Position numbers and translations under genes: made by a program. A DNA stretch of 64,000 nt from Stenogyne calaminthoides (Eukaryota > Streptophyta > Magnoliopsida > Lamiales > Lamiaceae), in the NCBI GenBank assembly GCA_037126765.1, contig JBBCBC010000029.1, positions 29,758,052 to 29,822,051 on the forward strand. Direction: 5' to 3'. The notes beneath the pieces are model-generated. The model searched no databases. It had not been told where the DNA came from and saw nothing but the letters and a program-made list of their open reading frames with translations. Shown here piece by piece: positions 10,200 to 21,626 of this stretch. Positions within the stretch are counted from its first letter, which is position 1. The number at the start of each line of letters is the position of its first letter.

Positions 10200-11000
10200 T
10201 GGAGTATATAGTAACATTCTTATAGTGATATAGTAACACACGTTTAAACTGTCTCACCAGGAACAAACTTGTTTACAAATAACATATAATCTGTAATGAA
10301 GATTCTGGTGCAGTAACAAATCCTTTAGGTAATTATCGTTTTTATGTTTTCTATGGTTTTTGTTCTATTGTAGTAACACATATATTAAATATGTCGTAAC
10401 ATATATGTAAATGATATGTAACACATGAATATGATATGATTCTAACTATGTAATACAGTAACACAAAATGCAAACATGTGGTAACACATTCTTTATACAC
10501 TTTCCATACATGAATAAACTATAGAATTTTAATGAAGCCATACAATAACACACTTTTCAAGAAGTGGTAACACACACATATATGATGCAATAACACACTG
10601 ATAACCACATGTAAATTAACACAAAATGCAAACATGTGGTAACACATTGTGTCCAGACATGAATAAACTATAGAATTTTAATGAAGCCATACAGTAACAC
10701 ACTTTTCAACAAGTGGTAACACACACATATATGATGCAGTAACACACTGATAACCGCATGTAAATTAACACAAAATGCAAACATGTGGTAACACATTGTG
10801 TCCAGACATGAATAAACTATAGAATTTTAATGAAGTCATACAGTAACACACTTTTCAACAAGTGGTAACACACACATATATGATCAAAGAACAACCGATA
10901 ACCACATGTAAATTAACACAAAATGCAAATATGTGGTAACACATTGTGTCCAGACATGAATAAACTATAGAATTTTAATGAAGCCATACAATTTTACTAT
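10200..11000. repeat. GTAACAC-rich block with a 149-bp tandem array
   Basis: Repeats starting TAACACAAAATGCAAACATG occur at 10459, 10617, 10766 and 10914, periods of 158, 149 and 148 bp, the last copy partial. Each unit contains four or five GTAACAC or ATAACAC motifs plus GAATAAACTATAGAATTTTA. It lies between the two convergent reading regions of the MULE. Confidence 0.85.
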
Positions 11001-11084
11001 AAGAATATATCAGAATAAATGAGGGTTTGATGTTCTTGATCCAAATTCATTGTTTTTTGATACTGATCAATTTTCTGCTTCCAA

Positions 11085-13810
11085 TTATTTCTTCTTCTTC
11101 TTGTTCTTTTTTAAATGGCCTTTTATCCTTTGACTTATTCCCTTTGTTTTTGTGCGTTTAGGGTCTAGTATAGTTGTCCCTCTTGTAGAATCAACTGAAG
11201 CCTCTGGACTTTCTTCTGATGGTAAGACCTGTATAGCTGTATAATCCCTGTTGTACCCTTCCTCTAATATCTTCCTTGCTTCCGGCTTCCTTTCACTTTC
11301 TATAATGAGGTTATAACTCTTTGTTACCATCTCGTGACGCCACGGAATACAACTGTCAGCCTTCCAGCTTTCTTTTGTGCCCTTGTTTGTGTTCCAAACT
11401 TCCAACTTTGCAGATTTAGTCCATCTTTTCCTTATGTACAGTGCTGGTATTCTGTTTACAGAATTTATGTGTAGTACATATAAGCAATGGCTGCACAATA
11501 GTTCACATTCTTCAAACTTTTTGCAGGTGCATTTTACATATTTCATGGTAAAATCATAAGTGACATTGTGTAACTCATCATTTCTTGTTACACCATACAC
11601 CATCGTTGTGTCCATAACCTTTTCAATCGTTGAAGTGCATGAAATGCTTCTCAGAAACTCTCGTTCAAATTTTTTTATATAGAGAAAGTGTGTATATTTC
11701 TGCAAATGTGTTTCACCATTCCATTAATTTGTAGTGAAGATTCTCGCCATCTTTGTTGTGTTCTTGAAGTTATCTTCATCTTCTGCTGCCCTCCAAGCTT
11801 TTACTACTTTGTTGAAAACACCCCAAAAATCCTTCAAGCTTGTTGTTTTGTTTGTCTTGAAAGAGATTGAACTGTTTGTACTCTCACTCCTTTGGGAAGA
11901 CAATAATCCTGCAGAGAAGAATTCTTTGCTCAAAGCAGTGCACCACTTGTCTTTCAAACTGTAGATTCTCGTAAAAATACGAGTTATTCTCTAAAATTAT
12001 AAGTTGTAATCATGTCCTTCCAACATCTTTCAAACTCTTCCTCCGTAGAAGACACCTCGATAAGAATTTCTTAAACGCTTCTTTGAATGTGTCATCACAT
12101 TTCAGTTCTGCAAACTTGCTCACCGTGTTACATTGCAGTGCCGTAAACAGACAGAGCTTGTGTCTTGTTTCTAGGAACACCTGAAACAATACAGATACAG
12201 TAACACAATTATAAATATATAGTAACACTATATTGGTTAATACAGTAACACACATCTTTGTAGTCAGACATTTGTTTTTTTATAACCTTTTCTATAACAT
12301 TTGAAATGGCTAGATCCTGATCAGTGAATATTGTTGTTGGTCCTTTCCCGCCCATTGATTTTCTGAACACTGTAAATAGCCACTCAAAAGTTTCTGTTTT
12401 CTCGTCGGATAAGAACGCACAACCAAACATTATGTTCTTCCAATGATGGTTTATCCCAACAAATGGTGCACATATCAGATTGTATCTATTTGTTCTGTAT
12501 GTTGTATCAAAGACCATCACATCACCAAATAAATCAAAATCCTCCTTCATCATTGAATCTATCCAAAAAATATTTTTCATCTTTCCTTCATCATTCATTT
12601 GAACCCTATAGTAATACAAATTTTCATATAAATAGCATATAGTAAAATAGGCTTTTTAAGAAAAAATCTGTAATACACCTGTAAAAGAACTGATTTTCCT
12701 CATCCTCTTGGTTTTGTATTAGTTCCATGAAAGTTTTTGCATCTCCTCCTTCTATGTTCTTCATCTTTGTACGGTGTACAAAGTTCAGGTGGTCTTTCAT
12801 TGTGTGTCCTATTTGATCCTCACCCCCAGCACTCAATGATAGATATTTGCATGAATCAGATGGTCTTAATCCAGATGATGTCATTTCTGTGATAGCAATT
12901 GCTTTTCCCTCTTTGATTGCTCTTTCGGAACGTGCAAATGATTCCATTCTCTTCTTGTCAATGGATGATTGTGTTCCTGTAGGTGTTTTACCACCTCATA
13001 CTGTCCATCTTCAGTTAGTCTTACTCTCATTTGAGCTGTGCAATTGGTTATAGTAATTCCACACATTTTTCTCTTGAAAGTTGTAATTTGCTCTTCATTT
13101 CTTGATCTCTTTTCACCAGTACAAGAACATACAAACAGTTTTGATGTCAATACCCTGTTGCCATCGTTAGATAAAATTCCTGTTGATTTTCGAACACTAA
13201 ATCCGACACACCGTGCATGTTTACGGTATAGGTCATACATCAGGTTTACTGCCCCTCTCTTAATTCCAATTAATGAACCACTGTATTTATCAAAATCAGT
13301 GTTTATTTCTTCAGTTGTGTACTCTAAATCTGATGATTCTGCTTCCAGTCGTATAATGGGCGCATTGCCTGTTTTTATTTTTTATGTAGTAACATTTATA
13401 TTAGTATACAGTAGAAAATTAACTATGGGTAGTAACAAGCAATAAACGCAATCTAATGAAGTAACACAGTTTTTGTATATACAGTAACACAGTTTTTTTA
13501 TATACAGTAACACAAATTATGTATATGCAGTAACAATTAAAAGTTCATGAGCTAACAAAGTTTTGTTATATACAGTAACAATTCAGTAATAATCACACAT
13601 GTTTTCCTAATCGTTTTTTTTTCACAAATTGGTTATGTTCTATAGTAACATTTTTTGCGAAGTATGTATGCGTTTTTTACCTGCTACTGATGAATTACTT
13701 GATTCTGCTCGTGTTAGTTGTTACTATCAAAATTCCAGAATCTCCCATGTTTTCTGAGTTTTCCATTCTTATGATGGTGCTTTTCTTCTTGATTTCTTCT
13801 TCGCGATGTG
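11085..13810 (-). pseudogene. FAR1/FHY3-type MULE transposase, degenerate
   Basis: Reading leftward the blocks appear in the order of FAR1-related transposases. At 13240-12881 is a FAR1 DNA-binding (WRKY-like) region with SVRKSTGILSN and HLQEHNHPLTRREWNHL. At 12619-12270 is the MULE transposase core with GDVMVFDTTYRTNRYNL, PFVGINHHWKNIMFGCAFLS and TIFTDQDLAI, which supply candidate catalytic aspartates. At 11957-11724 is the SSQRSESTNSSI region. At 11705-11085 is a SWIM zinc finger (CTCKKFEECELLCSHCLYVL) and a Lys-rich tail. One intron is well supported: donor after TTCTTTTACAG and acceptor TTACTATAG, at about 12668-12610, closes FFYR-VQMNDEG. A second lies near 12180-12270. Both introns carry GTAACAC motifs. 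Stops near 12885 and 12010 and frame changes show it is inactive. The N-terminal exon near 13810-13690 is uncertain. Confidence 0.8.
13380..13660. repeat. GTAACAC cluster in a transposase intron or leader
   Basis: About eight plus-strand GTAACA(C) motifs occur here, several as TATACAGTAACACAGTTTTT units spaced 25-30 bp apart (13458-13530). The stretch lies between the presumed first exon and the DNA-binding exon of the minus-strand transposase. Confidence 0.75.
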
Positions 13811-13908
13811 TATTTTTCGATCTGCGATGTGATTTTCTGATTGTTAATTGCGGCGGTTTCAGCGACGCCGCGATTTGATTTTGTGTTTTGACCTATGAGA
13901 TGCATTTT

Positions 13909-15509
13909 TGTTAGTGTTAGTGTCCTAGAGACAATCTTTTGTAAGGACATAATACTCAGATAATATTCAGTATTGGTTTAATATTATTATTTGTTTAATA
14001 TTAAATGTATGGCGTTACACTCATTAGAATATTATGTTTGATTGTTTGCATTTATTCTTATATGTGTTCCCTTGAATCACTGCTGTCATTGAGTGAGTGA
14101 GAACTCAGATGACTTAAACATAATTCTTAAATAGCCCCAATCGAGGATCATCAAGAAAGGGATATTGATGATGCAATGGAGATTGGTGTGCGATCTGCAT
14201 CATACTCTTAGAGAGTGTAGTAAGATCTCACTTACTACGAGATACTAGGTATCTCATTATGGATGCACATATACCTTAGAGGGTATTGGTATACCCATCC
14301 GAGAAACCGTTTGATGTAGTTCCACTATATGTGTCTACGGGTATCTCGGTTAGTGGGAGCGATGCAATACTCCTTTGACTTGAGGTCAATACGCACGACA
14401 TGTGTGGAGTGATGAACTTTGACCATGACCGACGCTTGCACCCGTCTATGGGTAGATATGGCTTGGATTGGGTTCATCACGAAGTGCATGTGCGTGGTAG
14501 TAGAACCAAGAAAATGATTCATTCCTCAAAGTGGATTTAGAGAGAATACTCACCTTCTCATCATAATTGGATCTAAGTCATTGGCCAATGCACGTCAACT
14601 TAGACTTTGTGACTAAGTGTGACACTAATGACCAATTAGTGATTTGAGATAAATTGATTAAGTTATTTGAATAGACACTTCATCATGTTCAAGACTAATC
14701 GAGTATTCGTGAATGAAAGGAGGTAATCGCAATTGCCCACGTTACAGTTACAGGTAGTTGCATGTTTCTCGCAACGTACCTCATGTATTGAGAATGTCTG
14801 ATTTATTGACTAGGGTTCAATTAAGACCGTTACTTTGACTAATCGCTCGATATATGAGGGCCTATGAGTCACACAACAAGTAGTTCCCTTTTACGGATTA
14901 TAGTTGGTTGATTAAATGTTAAATTGGATTTAATATTTAATTTATGGAGAAGAAATTAATAATAGATTAATTTGAAATTAATTATTATTAATATCATTTA
15001 ATTGAATTGGATTTAATTAAATGAGAATTCCCAATAATTATATTTGGAATAAAATTATAGGATTTAATATATATGGAAATAAATCGTAGAGATTTTCATA
15101 TAAGGCATTTAAATCCGTAGAGATTTATATGGGGAAATAAATCGTAGAGATTTATTTAAATAAGGATTAGGCTTTTTAATTACCTAATTGGGCTAGCTTA
15201 AGATTTAAGTTGGGCCTCCCCTCTATATACAGACTCTTGAGAATTCACAAACAACGTAACTTCATATTCTCTCCATAAGATCTAAAGTTTGGATTTTCCT
15301 TGCTGATTCAACTTGGGATTCAACACTGACAGAATCATGCAGATCCGTTCTAGGGGATTACGTGGATACCATAGTGGAGGAATATGTACTACAGTTATTG
15401 TAAGATTTCTTGTTATGATTATTGTAATCCTTACTGTGCAATTAACTGTTCGTTGTTGGTGAACTTTAATTTCCGCTGCGCATGTATTTCGTGCCTCTAT
15501 ATTCCAACA
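13909..15509 (+). repeat. 5' LTR of Copia 1
   Basis: 1601 bp, TG to CA. A TATA-like CTCTATATAC lies at 15221-15230, with transcription expected shortly downstream. By eye it differs from the 3' LTR at scattered single bases, a few percent at most; this was not computed. Confidence 0.9.
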
Positions 15510-15510
15510 G

Positions 15511-15522
15511 TGGTATCAGAGC
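15511..15522 (+). other. Primer-binding site of Copia 1
   Basis: TGGTATCAGAGC, one base after the 5' LTR, matches the 3' end of plant initiator methionine tRNA, the usual primer of Copia elements. Confidence 0.88.
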
Positions 15523-17452
15523 TCAGACTCTTGATTAATTGTGCAAGGGGCACGCTCATTAGATGAGACACACCCCTTATTTGTTTGGCCCCCTTTTTTC
15601 GGTTCGTCTTCTTCGTCTCGCCCAAAGTAGGGTTTTCTCTGGGAGAAACCCCTCCGCCCCGCCGCTGTAATTCATTATGTGGGCCGCGGTGACGGAGCTC
15701 GAGCCAGCAACCTCGGGTCGTGGCTCGCACCAGTCGCACGGGCCCACCTCTTCTGAGTTACCGATTCGCCAATTTAACACCCCCTCTTGAGTCGCGATTC
15801 TCTGGTTATTTTCGCCTCTTTTCGGAGTTGTTCCTCTGATTCTCCTAGAATCGTGGTGGTGCACCACTGGTTCATCTCGATTTGGTCTTCGCCACACGAT
15901 TCCTTTCAAAGCTTGGCCCCTGTGTCCGTTTTGATTCGATTCATGGCGGCACGCCACCGGAATCAAGAAAAATCAGTGGCGGCGCACCGCCGATTCGATT
16001 GATGTTTTCTGGTTTTGAACCAGTTTGAGCGAACGGGGCTGTGGCTTCACGCGTGGCCCCAACCCGTCACTGTATTCGCGGCGGCGAGTCGCCCGCGTGC
16101 GAAGGCGGCGACGGCGACTCGCGCCCGTGTGTCGATTGTGCCGCACCATCGATTTGTCCTTTACTGCCCCTTACTCAATGCATGTGTGTTCTTGGTTTGG
16201 GTTTTGTTCTTCTGATGAATTTTGAATTCTGAGGTTGCCGATTGGGTATTTGGATTGGTTTGGAACTGGTTAAAATTGAAATTTGATTGAACCCTAATAA
16301 TTGGAACAGTTTTGGGAATTGTAGTTCTGATAAACTGATGAATTGTTGGATGTTTGATTTGGATGACCCGATTGAAAAATGGTTTTGGAAACCGGACAAT
16401 GATGAAGGGAGGAGTTGTGCCAAAATTGGATTTAGGACAGGCCCCTCCGTGCAATTTTAGAATTTGCACATGAGCCCTCGTCAAACAAATATTAAAATAG
16501 TTTTAAATTTTAATTGGATTAAATTTTTAAAATTATATTAAAAGTTGGACTTTTAAATTATGATTAATTGGATTAATCATATTAATATTAATTGGATTAA
16601 TTATTAAAAAATTAATATTCTAAAATTGAATTTTAAAATTGATTTGTTGAAATTCGTTTTAAAAAGAATTATTAAATCCCACTATTTAACTGTTTTAAAA
16701 TTAATTCATTAAACGCTTTTACAGTCCGCATTATAACTGTTTGGGTAGGCGGCACCCAACAACTGTCGGACCGTATTTATTGTTTGGGTAGACGGCGCCC
16801 ATATAAATGTTAGTCCGTATAAAATCATGTTTGGGTAGGCGACGCCCAATAATTGCTCAAATGTGATGTAGATTACCATGTTGGATCTCGATTAAGCAAT
16901 TAATACCCCGCCTTTAAAATGTTCCTCACTAAAATATGGTTTTCTCATTGATTTGATAAGATGTCTTCCATCAAAATTAAAAGAAAACCGGAGATTTCGT
17001 TCCAATGAGTATTTAAGGCCCTCGTCTTTTGCTCAGATCTACATCTAACAGAAGTTTTATAGGGACATGTAATGTCGCCGCTTGATGGTTGTAAACCAAC
17101 TTAACTTTGTTTAACTCGCCCTCGCGGGGACAAAGGGTAAGGGACATCAGTCGAACAAGGTTCGACAAACTAGGAGTTGCAATTTGCAATTGGTTTGGAG
17201 ACCTACCAGTTATGCTATTGTGATATTCAGTCCTCGCTGGGATTATGATAGTAGGAATGTGTATCCTAGTCCATTATGATTTATATTGGATATAAATTCG
17301 TATTCTTCCGATGAGGTCGTTGAATATGTGAAAATAATGGAGAAAAAATAAATTTGAAAGGCCATGTTTATTTTGATTGCTGAATATCGATCATAGGAAT
17401 TATGTGTTTTAATTCCCATTTTATTTTATTTTATTTCTCTAGGATTGTTGAA
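15523..17452 (+). other. Long untranslated leader of Copia 1 with three repeated hairpins
   Basis: Nearly 1.9 kb separates the primer site from the gag ATG at 17453. The first 650 bases are GC-rich with open frames on both strands that look like chance. At 16741, 16784 and 16831 lie three copies of a short hairpin, TTGGGTAGGCGGCACCCAA and variants, in which TTGGGT pairs with the downstream ACCCAA or GCCCAA. Such leaders often hold packaging or dimerisation signals; that role is inferred here. Confidence 0.6.
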
Positions 17453-18435
17453 ATGAATAACTTATCACTGAGAAACGTTTTGGAAACGAACAAATTGGCT
17501 GGGCCAAATTTTCTCGACTGGCACCAAAACGTGTGTTTGGTGTTTAGGCAAGAAAAGATTGAGTACGTGTTGGACACGCCAATCCCTGCTACCCCGGAGA
17601 CTGGTACTGAAGAAGCCGAGGCGTTTGACGCTGAAGCTCAGAAGAAACATCAAGATGATGCTTCCCAGGCTCAGTGTGTTATGCTCCTCGGGATGAATCC
17701 CGAGTTGCAAAGGCAGCATGAGAGGATGCTTCTCTTTGAGATGATCAAGCATCTGAAGGATCTCTTTGATTCTGAATCTCGTTCCGAGATTTATAAAGTG
17801 ATGAGAGATCTATTTAGATGTCGGATGTCTGAAGGAGGGAAGGTTTCCCCTCATGTGTTGAAGATGATAGGGCTAATCGAGAAACTTGGTCGGTTGGGCA
17901 TTGAGCTCAAAACCAACGTTGCTGTTTTTGCCATTCTTCAGTCACTTCCTGATTCATATTCGAGTTTTGTAGTAAACTTTAATATGAATAAGACGGAAAC
18001 GACTATGCCCGAGCTGCATAACATCCTAAAGACCTTTGAGTCTTCCACTTCTAAGGAAAAGCCCGTGCTCATGGTGAGTGCCTCTACTTCTTCTGCTCCG
18101 AAAGGAAAGAAGAAGCGAAGGGGCAAGGCAAAGAAAGGCTCTAAGCCGAACATCCTTAAGCCCAAAGGTAGAATTCAAAAGAAGGAGAGGGTGGACAAGG
18201 ATGTATGCCTCCACTGCAAGCAGAAGGGGCATTGGAAGAAGGACTGTAAGCTTCTAGTAGCTGAAAAGAAGACACAAGGTGTCTCAGCCACTGGAACAGG
18301 TATGTTTGTTATTGAGATAAACATGTCCACAAATGATACTAACTGCTGGGTATTAGATACCCGTTGTGGCTCACACATTTGTACTAATGTGCAGGGTCTC
18401 AAGCATAGTAGGGCAGTTAGGCCGGGTGAAAATCG
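17453..18435 (+). pseudogene. Copia 1 gag and start of protease
   Basis: The frame opens with the ATG at 17453 (MNNLSLRNVLETNKLAGPNF). The UBN2/gag-type region runs to about residue 200. A Lys-rich stretch precedes a CCHC zinc knuckle, CLHCKQKGHWKKDC, coded from about 18208. The protease motif follows at about 18350, but reads LDTRCGSH, with Arg in place of the Gly that normally follows the Asp-Thr/Ser pair. The frame is lost near 18430, where the rest of pol continues in another frame. Confidence 0.85.
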
Positions 18436-21400
18436 CCCTACACGTTGGGAATGGAGAAAGAGTTGCTGCTGAACGTGTTGGCATTTATGTTTTAGACTTA
18501 CCCTCTGGTTTTAGACTTGAACTGAATAATTGTTATTTTGTTCCTTCTATTACTCGCAACATTATTTCTATTCCGATGTTAGACATTGAAGGGTTTTCCT
18601 TCCATTTTGCAAATAATAACTGTTATTTTTCGCTTAATGGTGATGTTTATGGAAATGCTCCTTTATCGAATGATTTATATTTGTTGCATTGTGGACATAA
18701 TATTCTTAATATACAAAACAAACGACTCAAACTTAGTAATCATGAAAACCAGACTTACTTGTGGCATTGTAGGCTTGGTCATGCAAATGAGAACAGGATT
18801 GCAAGGTTAAGAAAGTTAGACTACTTAACCCCATTCGACTTTGAGTCTTATGGAAATTGTGAATCCTGTCTCAAGGGCAAGATGACCAACAAACCCTTTT
18901 CTGGGAAAGGGGTTCGTGCCAAAGAAGTTCTAGAGTTGATCCACAGTGACGTTTGTGGACCATTGCCCACTCTAGCTAGGGGTAACTTCGCCTACTTCAT
19001 CACTTTTACTGACGATTTCTCAAGGTATGGATACGTGTATCTTATGAAACACAAATCCGAATCTTTTGAGAAATTCAAGGAGTTCAAAGCTGAAGTAGAG
19101 AAGCAACTTGGTAAGAGTATAAAGACTCTTCGATCAGATCGAGGAGGTGAATACTTTAGCCACGAGTTCATGGATTACTTGAAGTTACATGGAATCCAAT
19201 CACAGTGGACTCCTCCCGGAACACCGCAGATGAACGGAGTATTCGATAGGAGAAACCGAACCTTGTTAGACATGGTAAGGTCCATGATGAGCTTTTCATC
19301 TCTTCCAACATTCTTTTGGGGATACGCGCTCCAAACCTCAATCTACATTCTGAATATGATTCCATCAAAATCAGTTGAGCATACGCCATATGAACTGTGG
19401 TGTGGCAAGAAGCCAAATTTTTCACATATCAAAATGTGGGGTTACCCCGCAATTGTGAAAAAGATGCTCACTGATAAGCTGGAATCCAAAGGTGAAAAGG
19501 GTTATCTTGTGGGATATCCTAAGGAAATGAGAGGATATTATTTCTATCTACCTGAGAAACAAACAATAATTGTTTCTAGGCAGGCTAGGTTCCTCGAAGA
19601 AGACTATGTCTTCAAGGACCAAAGCTTTAAGAATATAGTACTTGAAGAAATTCAAGAACCACAAGATAACCAAGAGACTGATACCTTGTCAAAGAAACGT
19701 GACATGGAATCAGTGGGAGCATTCAATAGCTCACATGGTGGAAGTTTATCACTTAGTGATCCTCTTTCAGCCAGTGGGAGCGTAATTGGAGTTGCATTGC
19801 CTTCGCAACAAACTCCAAGTGGGCTGAATGAGAACAACATAGTTCAAACTTCCGCCCAAGATGCATCAGAAAGTGTTGCTCTTGAGGACTCTCCGGACAT
19901 TGATGAAATCGATGCACCACAAAATTTTCACGATCAGAATGTACAGCCTGCACAACCACAACTCCGTAAGTCCACTAGGATTCGTAATCCGCCCACTAGA
20001 TATTATGGTCCTCGTAGAGGAACATGATGACGTGGAGATTCCGGATAAAGACGATCCCAGAACTTACACTGAGGCAACATTAGATGTTGACTCGGAGAAG
20101 TGGCATGAAGCTATGAAATCCGAGATGGACTCGATATACACAAATCAAGTCTGGGACTTGGTTGAACTGCCGAAAGGGGTAAAACCCATAGGTTGCAAAT
20201 GGGTCTACAAGCGTAAGACCGATGCAAACGGCAAGGTACAAACCTACAAGGCTAGGTTGGTAGAAAAAGGTTATAGTCAACGCGAAGGCATTGACTATGA
20301 TGAGACTTTCTCACCTGTTGCCAAGATCAAGTCCATTCGAATTTTACTTGCTGTAGCAGCACATTTAGATTATGAGATTTGACAGATGGATGTCAAAACA
20401 GTCTTCCTCAATGGAAACATTGATAAGGAGGTGTTTATGACTCAACCAGAAGGTTTTGTATCTAAGACAAAATCTAATCTTGTGTGCAAGCTCAAACGAT
20501 CCATTTATGGATTAAAGCAAGCTTCTAGGAGTTGGAATATCCGATTTGATGAGGTTGTCAAATCATTTGACTTCATCAGAAATTCGGAAGATCCATGCGT
20601 TTATCGTAAACGCAGTGGGAGAAATATTGTTTTCATAGCTGTGTATGTCGATGACATACGAATTATGGGAAACAACATTCCTCTTATGCAGTCGGTTAAA
20701 GATTGGCTATCAAGGACCTTCATGATGAAGGACCTTGGTGAGGCATGTTACATCTTAGGGATCAAGATCCATATGGATAGATCCAAGAAGATGTTGGGAC
20801 TGTCACAGTCAACCTACGTAGATAAGGTGCTAAAGCGCTTTGCGATGGAGAACTCTAAGAGAGGTTCTCTACCAGCATGTCATGGGATAAAGCTGTCTAA
20901 GAAGGATTGTCCTTCTACAGAAGCTGATATCCGGCGCATGAAGGATATACCATATGCATCTGCAATTGGTTCCATCAGGCCAGATGTGGCCTTCGCTGTT
21001 AGCACTACTGGTAGATACCAGCAGAATCCAGGTGAACCTCACTCGATTGCTGTCAAGAACATTCTTAAGTACCTTAGACGTACTAAAGACTGTTTCTTGG
21101 TCTACGGAGGACTGTCAGAGCTAGTTGCAACTGGTTATGCTGATACAAGTTTCCAATCCGATTGTGATGATTACAAATCACAGTCGGGCTATGTTTTTGT
21201 TCTCAATGGTGGGGCGGTTAGTTGGAATAGTTCCAAATAAGAGACTACCGCAGATTCAACAACCGAAGCTGAGTACATTGCTGCGGCAGAAGATGCCAAA
21301 GAAGCTGTCTGGATAAAACAGTTCTTAAATGAACTAGGGGTAGTTCCGAGTGCTAGTAGTCCAATAAAGTTGTATTGTGACAATACTGGTGCGGTTGCGC

Positions 21401-21612
21401 AAGCTAAGGAACCGAGATCCAATAACAGAAACAAGCATGTACCGAGGCGTTATCACTTGATAAGTGAGATAATCGCTAGAGGAGAGATAGAGTTAGAACA
21501 TGTCCCCACGGAGGATAACCTGGCTGATCCTTTCACCAAGGCTTTGAGTATCCATGTACACACTAGACATTTTGATGGTCTAGGGGTTAGACATGTAGGT
21601 GATTGGCTCTAG
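18436..21612 (+). pseudogene. Copia 1 pol: integrase, reverse transcriptase, RNase H
   Basis: After the frame break near 18430 the polyprotein continues with a GAG-pre-integrase His/Cys motif (LWHCRLGHANE to CESCLKGK), then the integrase core with HSDVCGP and LRSDRGGEY. The third catalytic residue, normally Glu, appears as Asp in MNGVFDRRNRT. A second frame break lies near 20010. RT starts about 20100 and has YVDD at 20647-20658. It has lost about seven residues between AIGSI and RPDV near 20976, seen by comparison with Copia 2 in this window. RNase H follows (STTEAEYIAAAEDAKEAVW) and the frame ends with TAG at 21610. In-frame stops sit at 20380 (TGA) and 21238 (TAA). The element cannot make a working polyprotein. 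Confidence 0.88.
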
Positions 21613-21626
21613 TTCAAGTGGGAGAT
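21613..21626 (+). other. Polypurine tract of Copia 1
   Basis: AGTTCAAGTGGGAGAT directly precedes the TG of the 3' LTR, the usual Copia plus-strand priming site. Confidence 0.75.

Noticed and set aside
15577..16484. Overlapping open frames on both strands in GC-rich DNA
   Set aside because: They lie in the Copia 1 leader, lie on opposite strands of the same DNA and show no domain; chance frames in GC-rich sequence.
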